From the NCBI RefSeq assembly GCF_000720485.1, contig NZ_JOAX01000008.1, positions 261,509 to 325,508 on the forward strand: a stretch of 64,000 nucleotides of DNA, in the 5' to 3' direction. This DNA comes from Streptomyces ochraceiscleroticus (GTDB taxonomy: Bacteria; Actinomycetota; Actinomycetes; Streptomycetales; Streptomycetaceae). The stretch's first letter is position 1, and each line of letters begins with the position of its first letter. Positions 49,556 to 58,333 of this stretch are shown here, in pieces. A model generated the notes under the pieces. That model did not search any database and was not told the origin of the DNA. It saw only the letters and a program-made list of their open reading frames with translations. Made by a program: the position numbers and the translations under genes.

Positions 49556-51396
49556 ACCCCAGTCAGGGCACGGCCACCGCCACCCCGGCCACCGCCGCCC
49601 CCACCACCCCCACCTTCGCCCACGAGGACACCCTGCCGCGGGTGCCGCTGCCCTCGCTGGAGGAGAGCTGTGAGCGGTTCCTCGCCTGGTGCGGGCCGCT
49701 GCTGACACCCGAGGAGCGGGCGGCGACCGAGGCGGAGGTGGCCGCCTTCCGCCGCCCGGACGGCCCGGGCCCGGTCCTGCAGGCGGCGCTGGCGGGGTAC
49801 GACCGCACGCCCGGCGTGCACAGCTGGCTCGACACCTTCTGGCCCTACCGCTACCTCGGCCGCCGGGACCGCATCGCCCTCAACGCCAACTTCTTCTTCC
49901 TCTTCCAGGACACCGGGCAGCCGCAGGCCGAACGGGCGGCCGGGCTGATCGCCTCGGCCGTCGCCTACAAGAAGCAGCTCGACGAGGAGAAGATCCCACC
50001 CGTGGTGCTGCGCGGGGCGCCGCAGACCATGGAGCAGAACAAGTACCTCTTCTCCACCACCCGCATCCCCGGCGCGGAGCAGGACACGGTCCGCCACCCC
50101 TACTCCGAGGAGTGGCCGGGTCCGTCCGACGCGCGCCACATCGTGGTGTTCTTCCGGGGAGCGATGTACCGGATGGACGTCCTGGGCGCGGACGGCACCC
50201 CGCACAGCCTCGCCGACCTCGAAGCGGGGCTGGCCGCCGTGGTGAAGGCCGGCGCGGAGCCGGCGGCACCGGGCACGTCCGTGGGCCACCTCACCACGAT
50301 GGCCCGCGCCGAATGGGCCGCCGCCCGCGACGACCTCCTCGCCTACCACCCCGGCAACGCCGCAGCCCTCGACACCGTGGAGACCGCCCTCTTCTGTGTC
50401 TGCCTGGAGGACTTCGCGCCCGCCGACACCCAGGAGACCTGCGACGAGCTGCTCTACGGGGACCGCGGCAACCGCTGGTTCGACAAGGCCGTCTCCTTCG
50501 TCGTCTTCGCCGACGGCAGGGCCGGCATCAACGTCGAGCACTGCGGCCTGGACGGCACGACCATCCTCAGCTTCGTCGACACCCTCCTCGGCACCCCCGC
50601 CGGGGAGCACTCCCGGCTCTCCGGCGCCCGCTCCCAGGGCCGCCCCGAGATCGCCCCGGTCGTCTTCGAGCTGGACGACGCCCTCCAGGCCAGGGCCCGC
50701 GCCGCCGCCGAGTCCTTTGCCCAGTACGGCGCGGACACCGCCACGCAGACGGTGTCCTTCGAGGACTTCGGCAGTACCGCGGCCAAGGCGCTGCGCACCT
50801 CGCCCGACGCCTTCGTACAGCTCGCCTATCAGCTCGCCCACCAGCGCGCGAAGGGCCGGCTGGGCGCCACGTACGAGTCGATCGCCACCCGCCAGTGGCG
50901 GCGCGGCCGCACCGAGGCCATGCGCGTCGTCACCCCCGAGATCCAGGCGTTCGTGGCCGCCATGGAGGACCCGGCGGCCGACGCGGAGGCCCGCCGTGCC
51001 GCCTTCCGCACCGCCGCCGCGGCCCATGTCACCCGCGCCAAGGAGTGCCAGGCGGGCGAGGCGCCCGAGCAGCACCTGTGGGAGCTGGAGCTGATCCAGC
51101 GCCGCCGCGGCGCGGACCTGGGCGTGACCGAACAGCCGGCGCTCTACCGCTCCCCGGGCTGGCTGACGATGCGCGACGACTACCTGAGCACCAGCTCGGC
51201 GCCGTCCGAGCACATCCAGTACTTCGGCTTCGGCTCCACGAGCAGCCGTTGTATCGGCATCGCCTACGTCCTCCTGCCCGACCGCTTCAACCTCTATCTG
51301 AGCACCCCGCGCGCGGTCGCCGGCCAGATGCACGCCTTCGCGGACCACCTCCGCACCGCGGTCACCGAACTCCGGGAGCTGCTGACGGGGGAGTGA
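49552..51396 (+). CDS. choline/carnitine O-acyltransferase family enzyme
   Basis: A 614-residue protein of the carnitine/choline acyltransferase family, rare in bacteria. The catalytic His330 lies in INVEHCGLDGTT (family EHxxxDG) after RWFDKAVSFVVF. The STS motif, which stabilises the carboxylate/oxyanion, appears as GFGSTSSRCIGIAY near residue 568. The N-terminal LPRVPLPSLEESCERFLAW and PYRYLGRRDRIALNANFFF match the usual family opening. It would transfer an acyl group between CoA and a hydroxylated zwitterion. The start is TTG 49552, overlapping the methyltransferase stop; GTG 49639 is an alternative. A strong terminator follows, closing the operon. Confidence 0.88.
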   Translation: MNPSQGTATATPATAAPTTPTFAHEDTLPRVPLPSLEESCERFLAWCGPLLTPEERAATEAEVAAFRRPDGPGPVLQAALAGYDRTPGVHSWLDTFWPYRYLGRRDRIALNANFFFLFQDTGQPQAERAAGLIASAVAYKKQLDEEKIPPVVLRGAPQTMEQNKYLFSTTRIPGAEQDTVRHPYSEEWPGPSDARHIVVFFRGAMYRMDVLGADGTPHSLADLEAGLAAVVKAGAEPAAPGTSVGHLTTMARAEWAAARDDLLAYHPGNAAALDTVETALFCVCLEDFAPADTQETCDELLYGDRGNRWFDKAVSFVVFADGRAGINVEHCGLDGTTILSFVDTLLGTPAGEHSRLSGARSQGRPEIAPVVFELDDALQARARAAAESFAQYGADTATQTVSFEDFGSTAAKALRTSPDAFVQLAYQLAHQRAKGRLGATYESIATRQWRRGRTEAMRVVTPEIQAFVAAMEDPAADAEARRAAFRTAAAAHVTRAKECQAGEAPEQHLWELELIQRRRGADLGVTEQPALYRSPGWLTMRDDYLSTSSAPSEHIQYFGFGSTSSRCIGIAYVLLPDRFNLYLSTPRAVAGQMHAFADHLRTAVTELRELLTGE

Positions 51397-51422
51397 CAGG
51401 GGGAGTCACCTCCTGCCGCACC

Positions 51423-51458
51423 GAGGGCCGCCACCCGCGCGGGGGTGGCGGCCCTCGT
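51423..51458 (+). terminator. strong terminator closing the oxygenase-methyltransferase-acyltransferase operon
   Basis: Perfect 15-bp arms CGAGGGCCGCCACCC (51423-51437) and GGGTGGCGGCCCTCG (51444-51458) with a 6-nt loop, 26 nt past the stop codon. Confidence 0.85.
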
Positions 51459-51515
51459 GCTGCGGGTAGAACCTTTTCCGGCACCAGAGTTACCGGTGCG
51501 GCGGAAGGGGGACGC

Positions 51516-52337
51516 GTGAGTGAGGAACGGGAACGACCGGCAGGTACGGCGGGCACCATGGGGGCCGACGGCGAGGAGGCGCCGGAAGGCGGCGCCCGGT
51601 TCCAGCGGTTACGCACCTGGGGGCTGGCCCTCGCCGGCATCGTGATCAGCAGCCTCGTGGCGGCACTGGTCACGAACTACTTCGACACCTGGACCAGCGC
51701 CGGCGACATCCCGGGAGGCCGCGGGCTCCACGCGGAGTCCCAGGTCTGGTGGGACAAGACCCGCGATGTACGGACGGTGGCGATGCCGCACTCCGTGGAC
51801 CTCGACGACCTCGGGCTCGCCGCCGGCGACGCGGACGGCCAGTTCGACGCCCTCGTCAAGGACGGCGGCAGCTACGCGGGCATGATGCGCATCCGGCTGA
51901 CGCTCATGAACTTCGCCAAGTCGCCGGTCGTCATCACGGGCGTGCGGGCCGTGCCGACCGCTGAGAAGCCGGTCCCGTCGGGCCCTTCGTTCTCGTGCGG
52001 CGGAGCCCAGGGCAGCACGGGCGTCACCCGGGTGCGGCTGGACCTGGGGAGTGCGGACAAGGAGGCGGAGGAGTACGACGGGGACGAGCTCGTGGGCCGT
52101 TATCCCGCCGAGCAGATCCAGCTCGCGAAGCAGGACGAACCAGCGATCTTCGACGTACGGGTGAAGGCCGGGCCCACGTTCTACACGTACGTCATCGAGA
52201 TCCACTACACCCAGGGCACGACGAAGGGGACGCTCCGGGTGGACGACGGGGGAAAGCCGTTCGCGCTGGGCCCGGTGAACAAGCGGGCGACGCACTACCG
52301 CTGTGACGAGAACACCAACACCTGGGTCCGGTCATGA
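51516..52337 (+). CDS. membrane-anchored protein of unknown function with a TTA codon
   Basis: A 273-residue protein: a hydrophilic N-terminus of about 35 residues, one transmembrane helix (about 36-57, LALAGIVISSLVAALV) and an extracellular beta-rich domain. The domain contains MRIRLTLMNFAKSPVVITGV, two Cys (FSCGG, HYRCDEN) and LRVDDGGKPFALGP near the end. The same DDGGKPF signature occurs in the next gene, with which it overlaps by 4 nt (ATGA). Codon 32 (51609-51611) is TTA, so translation may require bldA. GTG 51516 follows GAAGGGGGAC. No function recognised. Confidence 0.82.
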   Translation: MSEERERPAGTAGTMGADGEEAPEGGARFQRLRTWGLALAGIVISSLVAALVTNYFDTWTSAGDIPGGRGLHAESQVWWDKTRDVRTVAMPHSVDLDDLGLAAGDADGQFDALVKDGGSYAGMMRIRLTLMNFAKSPVVITGVRAVPTAEKPVPSGPSFSCGGAQGSTGVTRVRLDLGSADKEAEEYDGDELVGRYPAEQIQLAKQDEPAIFDVRVKAGPTFYTYVIEIHYTQGTTKGTLRVDDGGKPFALGPVNKRATHYRCDENTNTWVRS

Positions 52338-53710
52338 GACCCCGCGCCCTCCTGCTCCTCGCCGCGATCATGACCGGCGCCGTCGTGGGCGCGCTCACCG
52401 CAGCCGGGACGGGCGGAGCGGAGACGCTCGGCGGCGGCCCGGACGTCCAGGTGCTCGGCCGCTCGGTCCTGGGGGAGTCGGGCGGCTGGGCGGCGACGGT
52501 ACCGACCCGGCGCGCCGTGCCGCGCCGGCTGCTCGACCCGGCCGGCGGCTGCCTCCCGCTGCACGCCTGGGCGAGCGAGCGCGCCGCGGTGCCCCGGGGC
52601 ACGGCCACCGCGGCCTTCACCGTCGCGGCACCGGCCGACCGGGCGCTGCTCATACGCGGCGTGAAGGTGATCAAGGGCAAGCGCCTCCCGCAGCCGGAAG
52701 GCCGGGACGTGGCGTGCTCCGAGACCCGCGGCTCCGTCCTGGGCTACGGCATGAAGCTGCGCACCCAGCAGAGCCTGGACGGTCCGCCGTCCGCCCGGCC
52801 CCTGAGCCAGTACGTGCGCCCGGGCGGCACCGCCGGCGGCTTCGTCCGGGTCCGCACCCGAAGCTGTTCCTGCCAGTGGTGGATCGAACTGGACGTGCTC
52901 GACAACGGGAAGCCCGGAAAGCTGCGGATCGACGACGGCGGCAAGCCGTTCACCCTCGCCCCTCCGGTCCCGCCCGTCGCCACGGACGCGGACCGGGAGG
53001 TGTGGAAGTACGGCGGCGGAAACATTCCGCTGGCCCGGGCGCCCCACAACGGCACGGTCGGCGATCACCGGCTCTCCGCCCGCGGGCTCTGGCTGACCCC
53101 CGGCTCCCAGGCACCCTGGCAGCTCACCACCGACCACGAGGTCCCCGCCGTCCGGCGGATCGCCGGCGGCCTGGACGTACCGGGCGTGCCCTGCGTACGC
53201 ATGTACCGCACACTCGTCGCCGCGGGCGGCCGGCACACCGGGCACAGCACCTTCGTGGCACAGGTCGCCTCCCGCACCGAGCAGTCCCTCACGGCGGACG
53301 TCAGCCTGCACATCGAGAAGGCGGAGCCGCGGCGCGGCGGCACGGGCTACGCCTGCCTGGCCGACAACTGGCAGCAGGACCTCGACCGCACGCGCGAGGA
53401 GACGGCCGTGTACCTGACGGGCGCCGCACCCGGTACGGACCTCCCGGTCATGACGGGAAGGGAGCTGGACCTCGCCCGCCCGGAAGGGACCCCCGTCGGC
53501 GGGTCCCCGCTGTTCTTCGGGGTGGAACCGGGCGACGCCGACTATTCCTTCACGGTACGGCTGCGCCTCACCGACCGGGCCGGCAAGGTCACGGAGCACA
53601 CCCTGACCGACAACGGCAGACCGTTCGTCGTCTCCGGGGCACCGCCGCCCGACGACCTCGTCGTGTACCGCGAGACCGGCAACAGCACCAGCCTCTTCCT
53701 GCTCGACTGA
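52334..53710 (+). CDS. secreted/anchored protein of unknown function with two related domains
   Basis: A 458-residue protein beginning with a signal peptide or single helix (MRPRALLLLAAIMTGAVVGA). It then has two copies of the domain found in the preceding gene. The first ends at LRIDDGGKPFTLAP (about 195-208) and the second near LTDNGRPFVVSG (about 424-435). Each copy has a central Cys pair (VACSETRG with SCSCQWWIE; GVPCVRMY with YACLADN). The ATG overlaps the upstream stop (ATGA), so the two proteins probably form one envelope complex. The function is unknown. Confidence 0.82.
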   Translation: MRPRALLLLAAIMTGAVVGALTAAGTGGAETLGGGPDVQVLGRSVLGESGGWAATVPTRRAVPRRLLDPAGGCLPLHAWASERAAVPRGTATAAFTVAAPADRALLIRGVKVIKGKRLPQPEGRDVACSETRGSVLGYGMKLRTQQSLDGPPSARPLSQYVRPGGTAGGFVRVRTRSCSCQWWIELDVLDNGKPGKLRIDDGGKPFTLAPPVPPVATDADREVWKYGGGNIPLARAPHNGTVGDHRLSARGLWLTPGSQAPWQLTTDHEVPAVRRIAGGLDVPGVPCVRMYRTLVAAGGRHTGHSTFVAQVASRTEQSLTADVSLHIEKAEPRRGGTGYACLADNWQQDLDRTREETAVYLTGAAPGTDLPVMTGRELDLARPEGTPVGGSPLFFGVEPGDADYSFTVRLRLTDRAGKVTEHTLTDNGRPFVVSGAPPPDDLVVYRETGNSTSLFLLD

Positions 53711-53939
53711 CTCATCAGCTTCCCGGGCGCCTTCCTGGCCGACCGCCTTCTCGCAGGTGGGCCGGGCCGGTGCCGGATTTGCCCCGGCCCCGGGGCGGTA
53801 TGTCACAGTGGGCGCTCCCGGTGGGCCGGGCGCGCGCGTGCGCTGCCGTTGCCGGGGACCCCTCCCTGAATCCAGACCTTCCGGCCGTGGCCCCTGCGTG
53901 TCCGGAATGTCGGCTTACCGACGACCTTCCCAGAGAGCG

Positions 53940-54701
53940 ATGCAGGCAACGACTCTTGCTCCCCGAGCCGCCGACCTGTTCACCCAGGGCCTGGAACGCC
54001 GGACCGGCGCCGCCCTGCTGCGCTTCGGCGCCGCGCGGCCGCGCCCGGCCGACCGGATCAGCTGGACCGCTGACGGCGCCGCCGCCTGGCTCGACGACGC
54101 CCGCGGCCACGTGTGGTCCGTCGGCGAGCCGGAAGCCGCCGCCGGCCTCGTCCTGCGCGCGGCCCTGGCCCTGCCCGACCGGGTACGGGAGTTCACCGGC
54201 CCCCGTGGCACCGAGGCCCTGGTCGGCCGCCATCTCCCGGTGACGGACATCGTCGAGTGGATCTTCCGCTGGACCGTGGAGGCACCGCCCGTCCAGCGCG
54301 GCGAGGACCGCGTCATCGCCCTGGACGAGTCCCACCACGAGGAGCTGCTCGCCTTCCTCACCGAGCACAGCCCCGCCCACTCCACCGGCCCCGGCTCCGC
54401 CGACGTCAGCCTGTGGGCCGGCATCCGCAACGCCGACGGCCGGCTCGTCGCCTGCGGCGCCCTCAGCAGCCTGCGCGACAGCGGCGCACCCCTGATGGCC
54501 TCCGTCGCGACCGACGCCACCCAGCGCGGTCAGGGCCTCGGCGCGGCCCTGACCTCCTGGCTCACCCGCCACGCCGTCCGCCACCACGGCTTCTGCACCC
54601 TCTGGCAACTCGCCGACAACACCCCCGCCGACCGCCTCTACACCCGCCTCGGCTACCGCAACGAGGACCCTTGCGTCTCGGGACACCTGACCGCGCACTG
54701 A
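53940..54701 (+). CDS. GNAT family N-acetyltransferase
   Basis: A 253-residue protein with an N-terminal half of unclear fold and a C-terminal GNAT domain (about 125-253). The acetyl-CoA loop is QRGQGLGAALTSWL in the A motif, followed by HHGFCTLWQLADN and ADRLYTRLGYRNED, the typical GNAT end. The substrate is unknown. It lies 229 nt after the secreted-protein pair and is convergent with glnA. ATG 53940 is preceded only by a weak purine tract (AGAGAG). Confidence 0.83.
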   Translation: MQATTLAPRAADLFTQGLERRTGAALLRFGAARPRPADRISWTADGAAAWLDDARGHVWSVGEPEAAAGLVLRAALALPDRVREFTGPRGTEALVGRHLPVTDIVEWIFRWTVEAPPVQRGEDRVIALDESHHEELLAFLTEHSPAHSTGPGSADVSLWAGIRNADGRLVACGALSSLRDSGAPLMASVATDATQRGQGLGAALTSWLTRHAVRHHGFCTLWQLADNTPADRLYTRLGYRNEDPCVSGHLTAH

Positions 54702-54737
54702 CCTGATCACGTACTGAAGCGCCGGCAGCAGCAATGG

Positions 54738-54777
54738 CCGAGGGCCGTCACCCCGCGATCGGGGTGACGGCCCTCGG
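54738..54777. terminator. bidirectional terminator between GNAT gene and glnA
   Basis: Perfect 17-bp arms (54738-54754 and 54761-54777, starting CCGAGGGCCG) with a GCGATC loop lie in the convergent gap. Confidence 0.88.
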
Positions 54778-54810
54778 TACAAGAGCGGTGCTCTTCAGAG
54801 GCGGTGCTCT

Positions 54811-56220
54811 TTAGATGTCGAAGTACAGCTCGAACTCGTGCGGGTGCGGGCGGAGCTGGATCGGGGCGATCTCGTTGGTGCGCTTGTAGTCGATCCAGGT
54901 CTCGATCAGGTCCGAGGTGAAGACGCCGCCCTGCTGGAGGTACTCGTTGTCCGCCTCGAGGGCGTCGAGGACCGCGGGGAGGGAGGTCGGGACCTGCTGG
55001 ACGTTCGCGTGCTCCTCGGGAGCGAGCTCGTACAGGTCCTTGTCGATCGGCTCGGCCGGCTCGATCTTGTTCTTCACGCCGTCCAGGCCCGCGAGCAGCA
55101 GCGCGGAGAACGCCAGGTACGGGTTGGAGGACGGGTCCGGGGCGCGGAACTCGACGCGCTTGGCCTTCGGGTTCGAGCCGGTGATCGGGATACGCATCGC
55201 GGCCGAACGGTTGCGCTGCGAGTACACCATGTTGACCGGGGCCTCGAAGCCGGGGACCAGGCGGTGGTAGGAGTTCACCGTCGGGTTGGTGAAGGCCAGC
55301 AGCGACGGGGCGTGCTTGAGGATGCCGCCGATGTAGTAGCGGGCGGTGTCCGAGAGGCCCGCGTAGCCCTGCTCGTCGTAGAAGAGCGGCTCGCCACCGG
55401 ACCACAGGGACTGGTGGACGTGCATGCCGGAGCCGTTGTCACCGAAGATCGGCTTGGGCATGAAGGTCGCGGTCTTGTTGTTGCGCCAGGCGACGTTCTT
55501 CACGATGTACTTGAAGAGCATCAGGTCGTCGGCCGCGGCGAGCAGCGTGTTGAACTTGTAGTTGATCTCCGCCTGGCCGGCCGTGCCGACCTCGTGGTGC
55601 TGGCGCTCGACCTTCAGGCCGGCCCGGTCCAGCTCCAGGGAGATCTCGGCGCGCAGGTCGGCGAAGTGGTCGACCGGCGGGGCCGGGAAGTAGCCGCCCT
55701 TGTAGCGGACCTTGTAGCCGCGGTTGTTCTCCACCGCACCGGTGTTCCAGGCGCCTGCCTCGGAGTCGATGTGGTAGAAGCTCTCGTTCGCCGACGTCTG
55801 GAAGCGGACGTTGTCGAAGACGTAGAACTCGGCCTCGGGGCCGAAGAACGCGGTGTCGGCGATGCCGGTGGAGGCGAGGTACGCCTCGGCCTTCTTCGCC
55901 ACGTTCCGCGGGTCACGGCTGTACTGCTCGCCGGTGATCGGGTCGTGGATGAAGAAGTTGACGTTGAGGGTCTTGTCCCGGCGGAACGGGTCGACACGGG
56001 CCGTGGTGAGGTCCGCGCGCAGCGCCATGTCGGACTCGTGGATGGCCTGGAAGCCGCGGATCGAGGAGCCGTCGAACGCGAGCTCCTCGGTCGGGTCGAA
56101 CGCCTCCGCCGGTACCGTGAAGTGCTGCATGACACCGGGCAGGTCGCAGAATCGGACGTCGACGAACTTGACGTCCTCGTCCGCGATGAACTTCTTGGCC
56201 TCGTCGGCGTTCTGGAACAT
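54811..56220 (-). CDS. glnA: glutamine synthetase type I (GSI-beta)
   Basis: The main ammonia-assimilating enzyme, 469 residues, the standard GSI length. Motifs: [27 protein letters not shown] (metal Glu pair), NKFNTLL-like [26 protein letters not shown] (His/Glu site), [17 protein letters not shown] and [20 protein letters not shown] near residue 398 is the adenylylation loop with its Tyr, the target of GlnE. ATG 56220 has a GGAGGAG ribosome-binding site. A four-element GlnR-type box lies upstream at 56320-56357. It is the third glutamine synthetase-fold gene in the window. Confidence 0.97.
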   Translation of the reverse strand: MFQNADEAKKFIADEDVKFVDVRFCDLPGVMQHFTVPAEAFDPTEELAFDGSSIRGFQAIHESDMALRADLTTARVDPFRRDKTLNVNFFIHDPITGEQYSRDPRNVAKKAEAYLASTGIADTAFFGPEAEFYVFDNVRFQTSANESFYHIDSEAGAWNTGAVENNRGYKVRYKGGYFPAPPVDHFADLRAEISLELDRAGLKVERQHHEVGTAGQAEINYKFNTLLAAADDLMLFKYIVKNVAWRNNKTATFMPKPIFGDNGSGMHVHQSLWSGGEPLFYDEQGYAGLSDTARYYIGGILKHAPSLLAFTNPTVNSYHRLVPGFEAPVNMVYSQRNRSAAMRIPITGSNPKAKRVEFRAPDPSSNPYLAFSALLLAGLDGVKNKIEPAEPIDKDLYELAPEEHANVQQVPTSLPAVLDALEADNEYLQQGGVFTSDLIETWIDYKRTNEIAPIQLRPHPHEFELYFDI

Positions 56221-56319
56221 CCAACTCCTCCTAGCCCGGTCACCGGTCGGCGGCTCGGGGTTGCTCCTCGGATCGCGACCATGTGCGGTGGCGCGCTCGC
56301 CCGACCATAGGTAGGCGGG

Positions 56320-56357
56320 ATTTCCCAAGCATGACCCATTTGTTTCGCCCAGGTTAA
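56320..56357 (-). promoter_or_regulatory. GlnR-type box of glnA
   Basis: On the minus strand: TTAAC-6-GAAAC-6-GTCAT-6-GAAAT, the GlnR pattern with exact 6-nt spacings, ending 99 nt before the glnA ATG. The first element is preceded by a G (GTTAAC). Confidence 0.78.
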
Positions 56358-56503
56358 CCGGCGCGCGGCGGCAGTGGCTCGTCGTGGCGCTCCGGCCGCG
56401 TGCCGGGACGGCCGGGTACCCCGTACGGCGGGGTGGCCGCCGCCCATCCGCTTCCGCCGCCCCGCCCCGCGGGAAATGTATGCGGTCGCAGTACCGTGGA
56501 CGG

Positions 56504-56971
56504 GTGGACAACAGGCAAGCAATGGGATCGTGGCTCTCCGGGCCCCGCGCGGCGGCCGAGGACATGGGCGTCGACTTCGGTTACCGGGGGCAGCAGCTCG
56601 GACTGCCGGAGCACGGCTCCGGCTCCGTCGCCCGGCCGGGCCGCCGGTTCGTGGCCCTGCTCATCGACTGGGCGCTGTGCATGCTCATCGCGTACGGGCT
56701 GCTCAGCGGCGGCAAGGCGAACGCGGCGAGCAACTGGGCGCTGCTGGTCTTCCTGGTCCTGAGCGTGCTGACCGTCGGTACGGTGGGCTTCACTCCCGGC
56801 AAGCGGCTGCTCGGCCTGCGCGTGGTCGCCGAGGGCGGCGGCCGGCTGTCGCTGCCCCGCGTACTGGTCCGCACGGTCGCGCTGATGATCGTCATCCCCG
56901 CCGCGATCTGGGACCGCGACGGCCGCGGCCTGCACGACCGCCTGGCGCGGGCGGTCCAGGTACGCATCTGA
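56504..56971 (+). CDS. RDD family membrane protein
   Basis: A 155-residue protein with an RDD domain: [23 protein letters not shown] (Arg and Asp of the first helix), then two further helices and [12 protein letters not shown], ending [16 protein letters not shown]. Function of RDD proteins is mostly unknown (transport or ion homeostasis suggested). GTG 56504 ([10 protein letters not shown]) was chosen; ATG 56522 is possible. It is divergent from glnA and ends in a terminator. Confidence 0.85.
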   Translation: MDNRQAMGSWLSGPRAAAEDMGVDFGYRGQQLGLPEHGSGSVARPGRRFVALLIDWALCMLIAYGLLSGGKANAASNWALLVFLVLSVLTVGTVGFTPGKRLLGLRVVAEGGGRLSLPRVLVRTVALMIVIPAAIWDRDGRGLHDRLARAVQVRI

Positions 56972-56990
56972 GACGACGCGGACACAGAGA

Positions 56991-57024
56991 GAAGCGGCCC
57001 GGGACCGAGGTCCCGGGCCGCTTC
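56991..57024. terminator. bidirectional terminator between RDD and DUF4191 genes
   Basis: Arms GAAGCGGCCCGGGAC (56991-57005) and GTCCCGGGCCGCTTC (57010-57024) are perfectly complementary with a 4-nt loop, in the convergent gap. Confidence 0.85.
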
Positions 57025-57051
57025 GTGTCGTCCGGCGGAGAGGGGCGCGCC

Positions 57052-57747
57052 TCAGCGCATGCGGCCGCCCTTCGGCATCCGCGCACCCTTGGGCATCGGC
57101 CCCTTCGGTACCGGCATGTTGCTCATCAGGTCGCCGAGCGCCTTCAGCCGGTCGTTGGTGGCCGTCACCTGGGGACCGGTCAGCGTGCGCGGCAGCTTCA
57201 GCAGCGTCGTACGCAGCTTCTTCAGCGGGATCTGGCCCTCGCCGTCACCGACCACGAAGTCGTGGACCGGCGCGTCGGAGGCCGTCCGGGCCATCCGCTT
57301 CTTCTCCGCGGCCAGCAGGCCACGGAGGCGGTTCGGGTTGCCCTCGCCGACGAGCACGATGCCGGGCTTGCCGACCGCGCGGTGCACGACGTCCTGGTTG
57401 CGGTTCATCGCCACGGCGGGCGTCACCGACCAGCCGCGGCCGATGTTCTCCAGGACGGCGGCCGCCGCACCCGGCTGGCCCTCCATCTGGCCGAAGGCGG
57501 CCTTCTCGGCGCGCCGGCCGAAGATGATCGCCATCGCCAGGAAGGCCAGCAGGAAGCCCAGGATGCCCGCGTACACGGGGTGGCCGATCAGGAAGCCGAT
57601 GGCAAGGAGAACGCCGAATACGACGATGCCCACGCCCGCGACGACAAGACCGACCTTGGAGTCGACCCGACGGGTCATCTTGTAGGTCAGGGCGATCTGC
57701 TTGAGCCGCCCCTGGTTCGCAGTGTCTGCGTTTTCCTTCCTCGCCAT
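57052..57747 (-). CDS. DUF4191 domain membrane protein
   Basis: A 231-residue actinobacterial protein. MARKENADTANQGRLKQIAL leads into two transmembrane helices (about 28-75), and the cytoplasmic part continues with GQPGAAAAVLENIGRGW and VLVGEGNPNRLRGLLAAEKKR. It ends in a Pro/Lys/Met-rich tail (KGPMPKGARMPKGGRMR). This is DUF4191, commonly next to lipA/glnA in Streptomyces; function unknown. ATG 57747 lacks a clear ribosome-binding site. Confidence 0.87.
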   Translation of the reverse strand: MARKENADTANQGRLKQIALTYKMTRRVDSKVGLVVAGVGIVVFGVLLAIGFLIGHPVYAGILGFLLAFLAMAIIFGRRAEKAAFGQMEGQPGAAAAVLENIGRGWSVTPAVAMNRNQDVVHRAVGKPGIVLVGEGNPNRLRGLLAAEKKRMARTASDAPVHDFVVGDGEGQIPLKKLRTTLLKLPRTLTGPQVTATNDRLKALGDLMSNMPVPKGPMPKGARMPKGGRMR

Positions 57748-57757
57748 GTACGGAAGT

Positions 57758-58039
57758 TTACGTGGCCGAGGTGCTCCGGGTCGCCGCGGCCTCCAGTACG
57801 TGCTGGGCGGCCCGCCGGTCCTCGGCGCGGCGGCGGTCCTCGAGGACCGCGGTCCAGGCGTTCCGGCGGGCGGTGCGCTGACCATTGCGCATCAGCAGCG
57901 ACTCCACGGCGCGCAGGGCGCCGGTGACGGACGGGATCGGCAGAGCGGTGGCGCGGACGGGTGCGGGCGCGGCCTGCATGGCGTGAGTCCCCTTCGGGGT
58001 GGTGGGAACAGCGGGAGTGTGAACGGTGCGTGCATCCAT
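57758..58039 (-). CDS. small hypothetical protein
   Basis: A 93-residue Ala/Arg-rich protein, MDARTVHTPAVPTTP then an amphipathic C-terminal half (ALRAVESLLMRNGQRTARRN; AVLEDRRRAEDRRAAQHVLE) likely forming a helix or coiled coil. It lies 10 nt upstream of the DUF4191 gene on the same strand, so they may be co-transcribed. GTG 58057 is an alternative start. No recognised family; the codon usage looks like a real gene. Confidence 0.6.
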   Translation of the reverse strand: MDARTVHTPAVPTTPKGTHAMQAAPAPVRATALPIPSVTGALRAVESLLMRNGQRTARRNAWTAVLEDRRRAEDRRAAQHVLEAAATRSTSAT

Positions 58040-58108
58040 CGTCACTGAAAGCGTCACGGATAGGTGTTACCAACGGATGACCGTACGGTCAAACGCCCAT
58101 GAAACGTC

Positions 58109-58154
58109 GGCGCGGCCCGTACCGCTCCCGCCTGGGAGAAATACGGGCCGCGCC
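58109..58154 (-). terminator. terminator after lipA
   Basis: Perfect 13-bp outer arms GGCGCGGCCCGTA (58109-58121) and TACGGGCCGCGCC (58142-58154), with an inner CTCCC/GGGAG hairpin in the loop, about 180 nt past the lipA stop in the 294-bp gap. I saw no gene in the rest of that gap. Confidence 0.7.
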
Positions 58155-58333
58155 GTCCGGCGTGTGCCGGGATTCACATCGTCGGGGCCCGAAAGGGCCG
58201 CTCGCGAATGCAAAGAATCCGCAGGCAATCATGCGGACGGGTGGCGCCCGGTGGTGATCGACGTGGCACGACGACCAGCCGTTCACCATGCGGGCGCTTC
58301 CCGATGGCGATCACACCGCCTGCCGGCAGGCGA

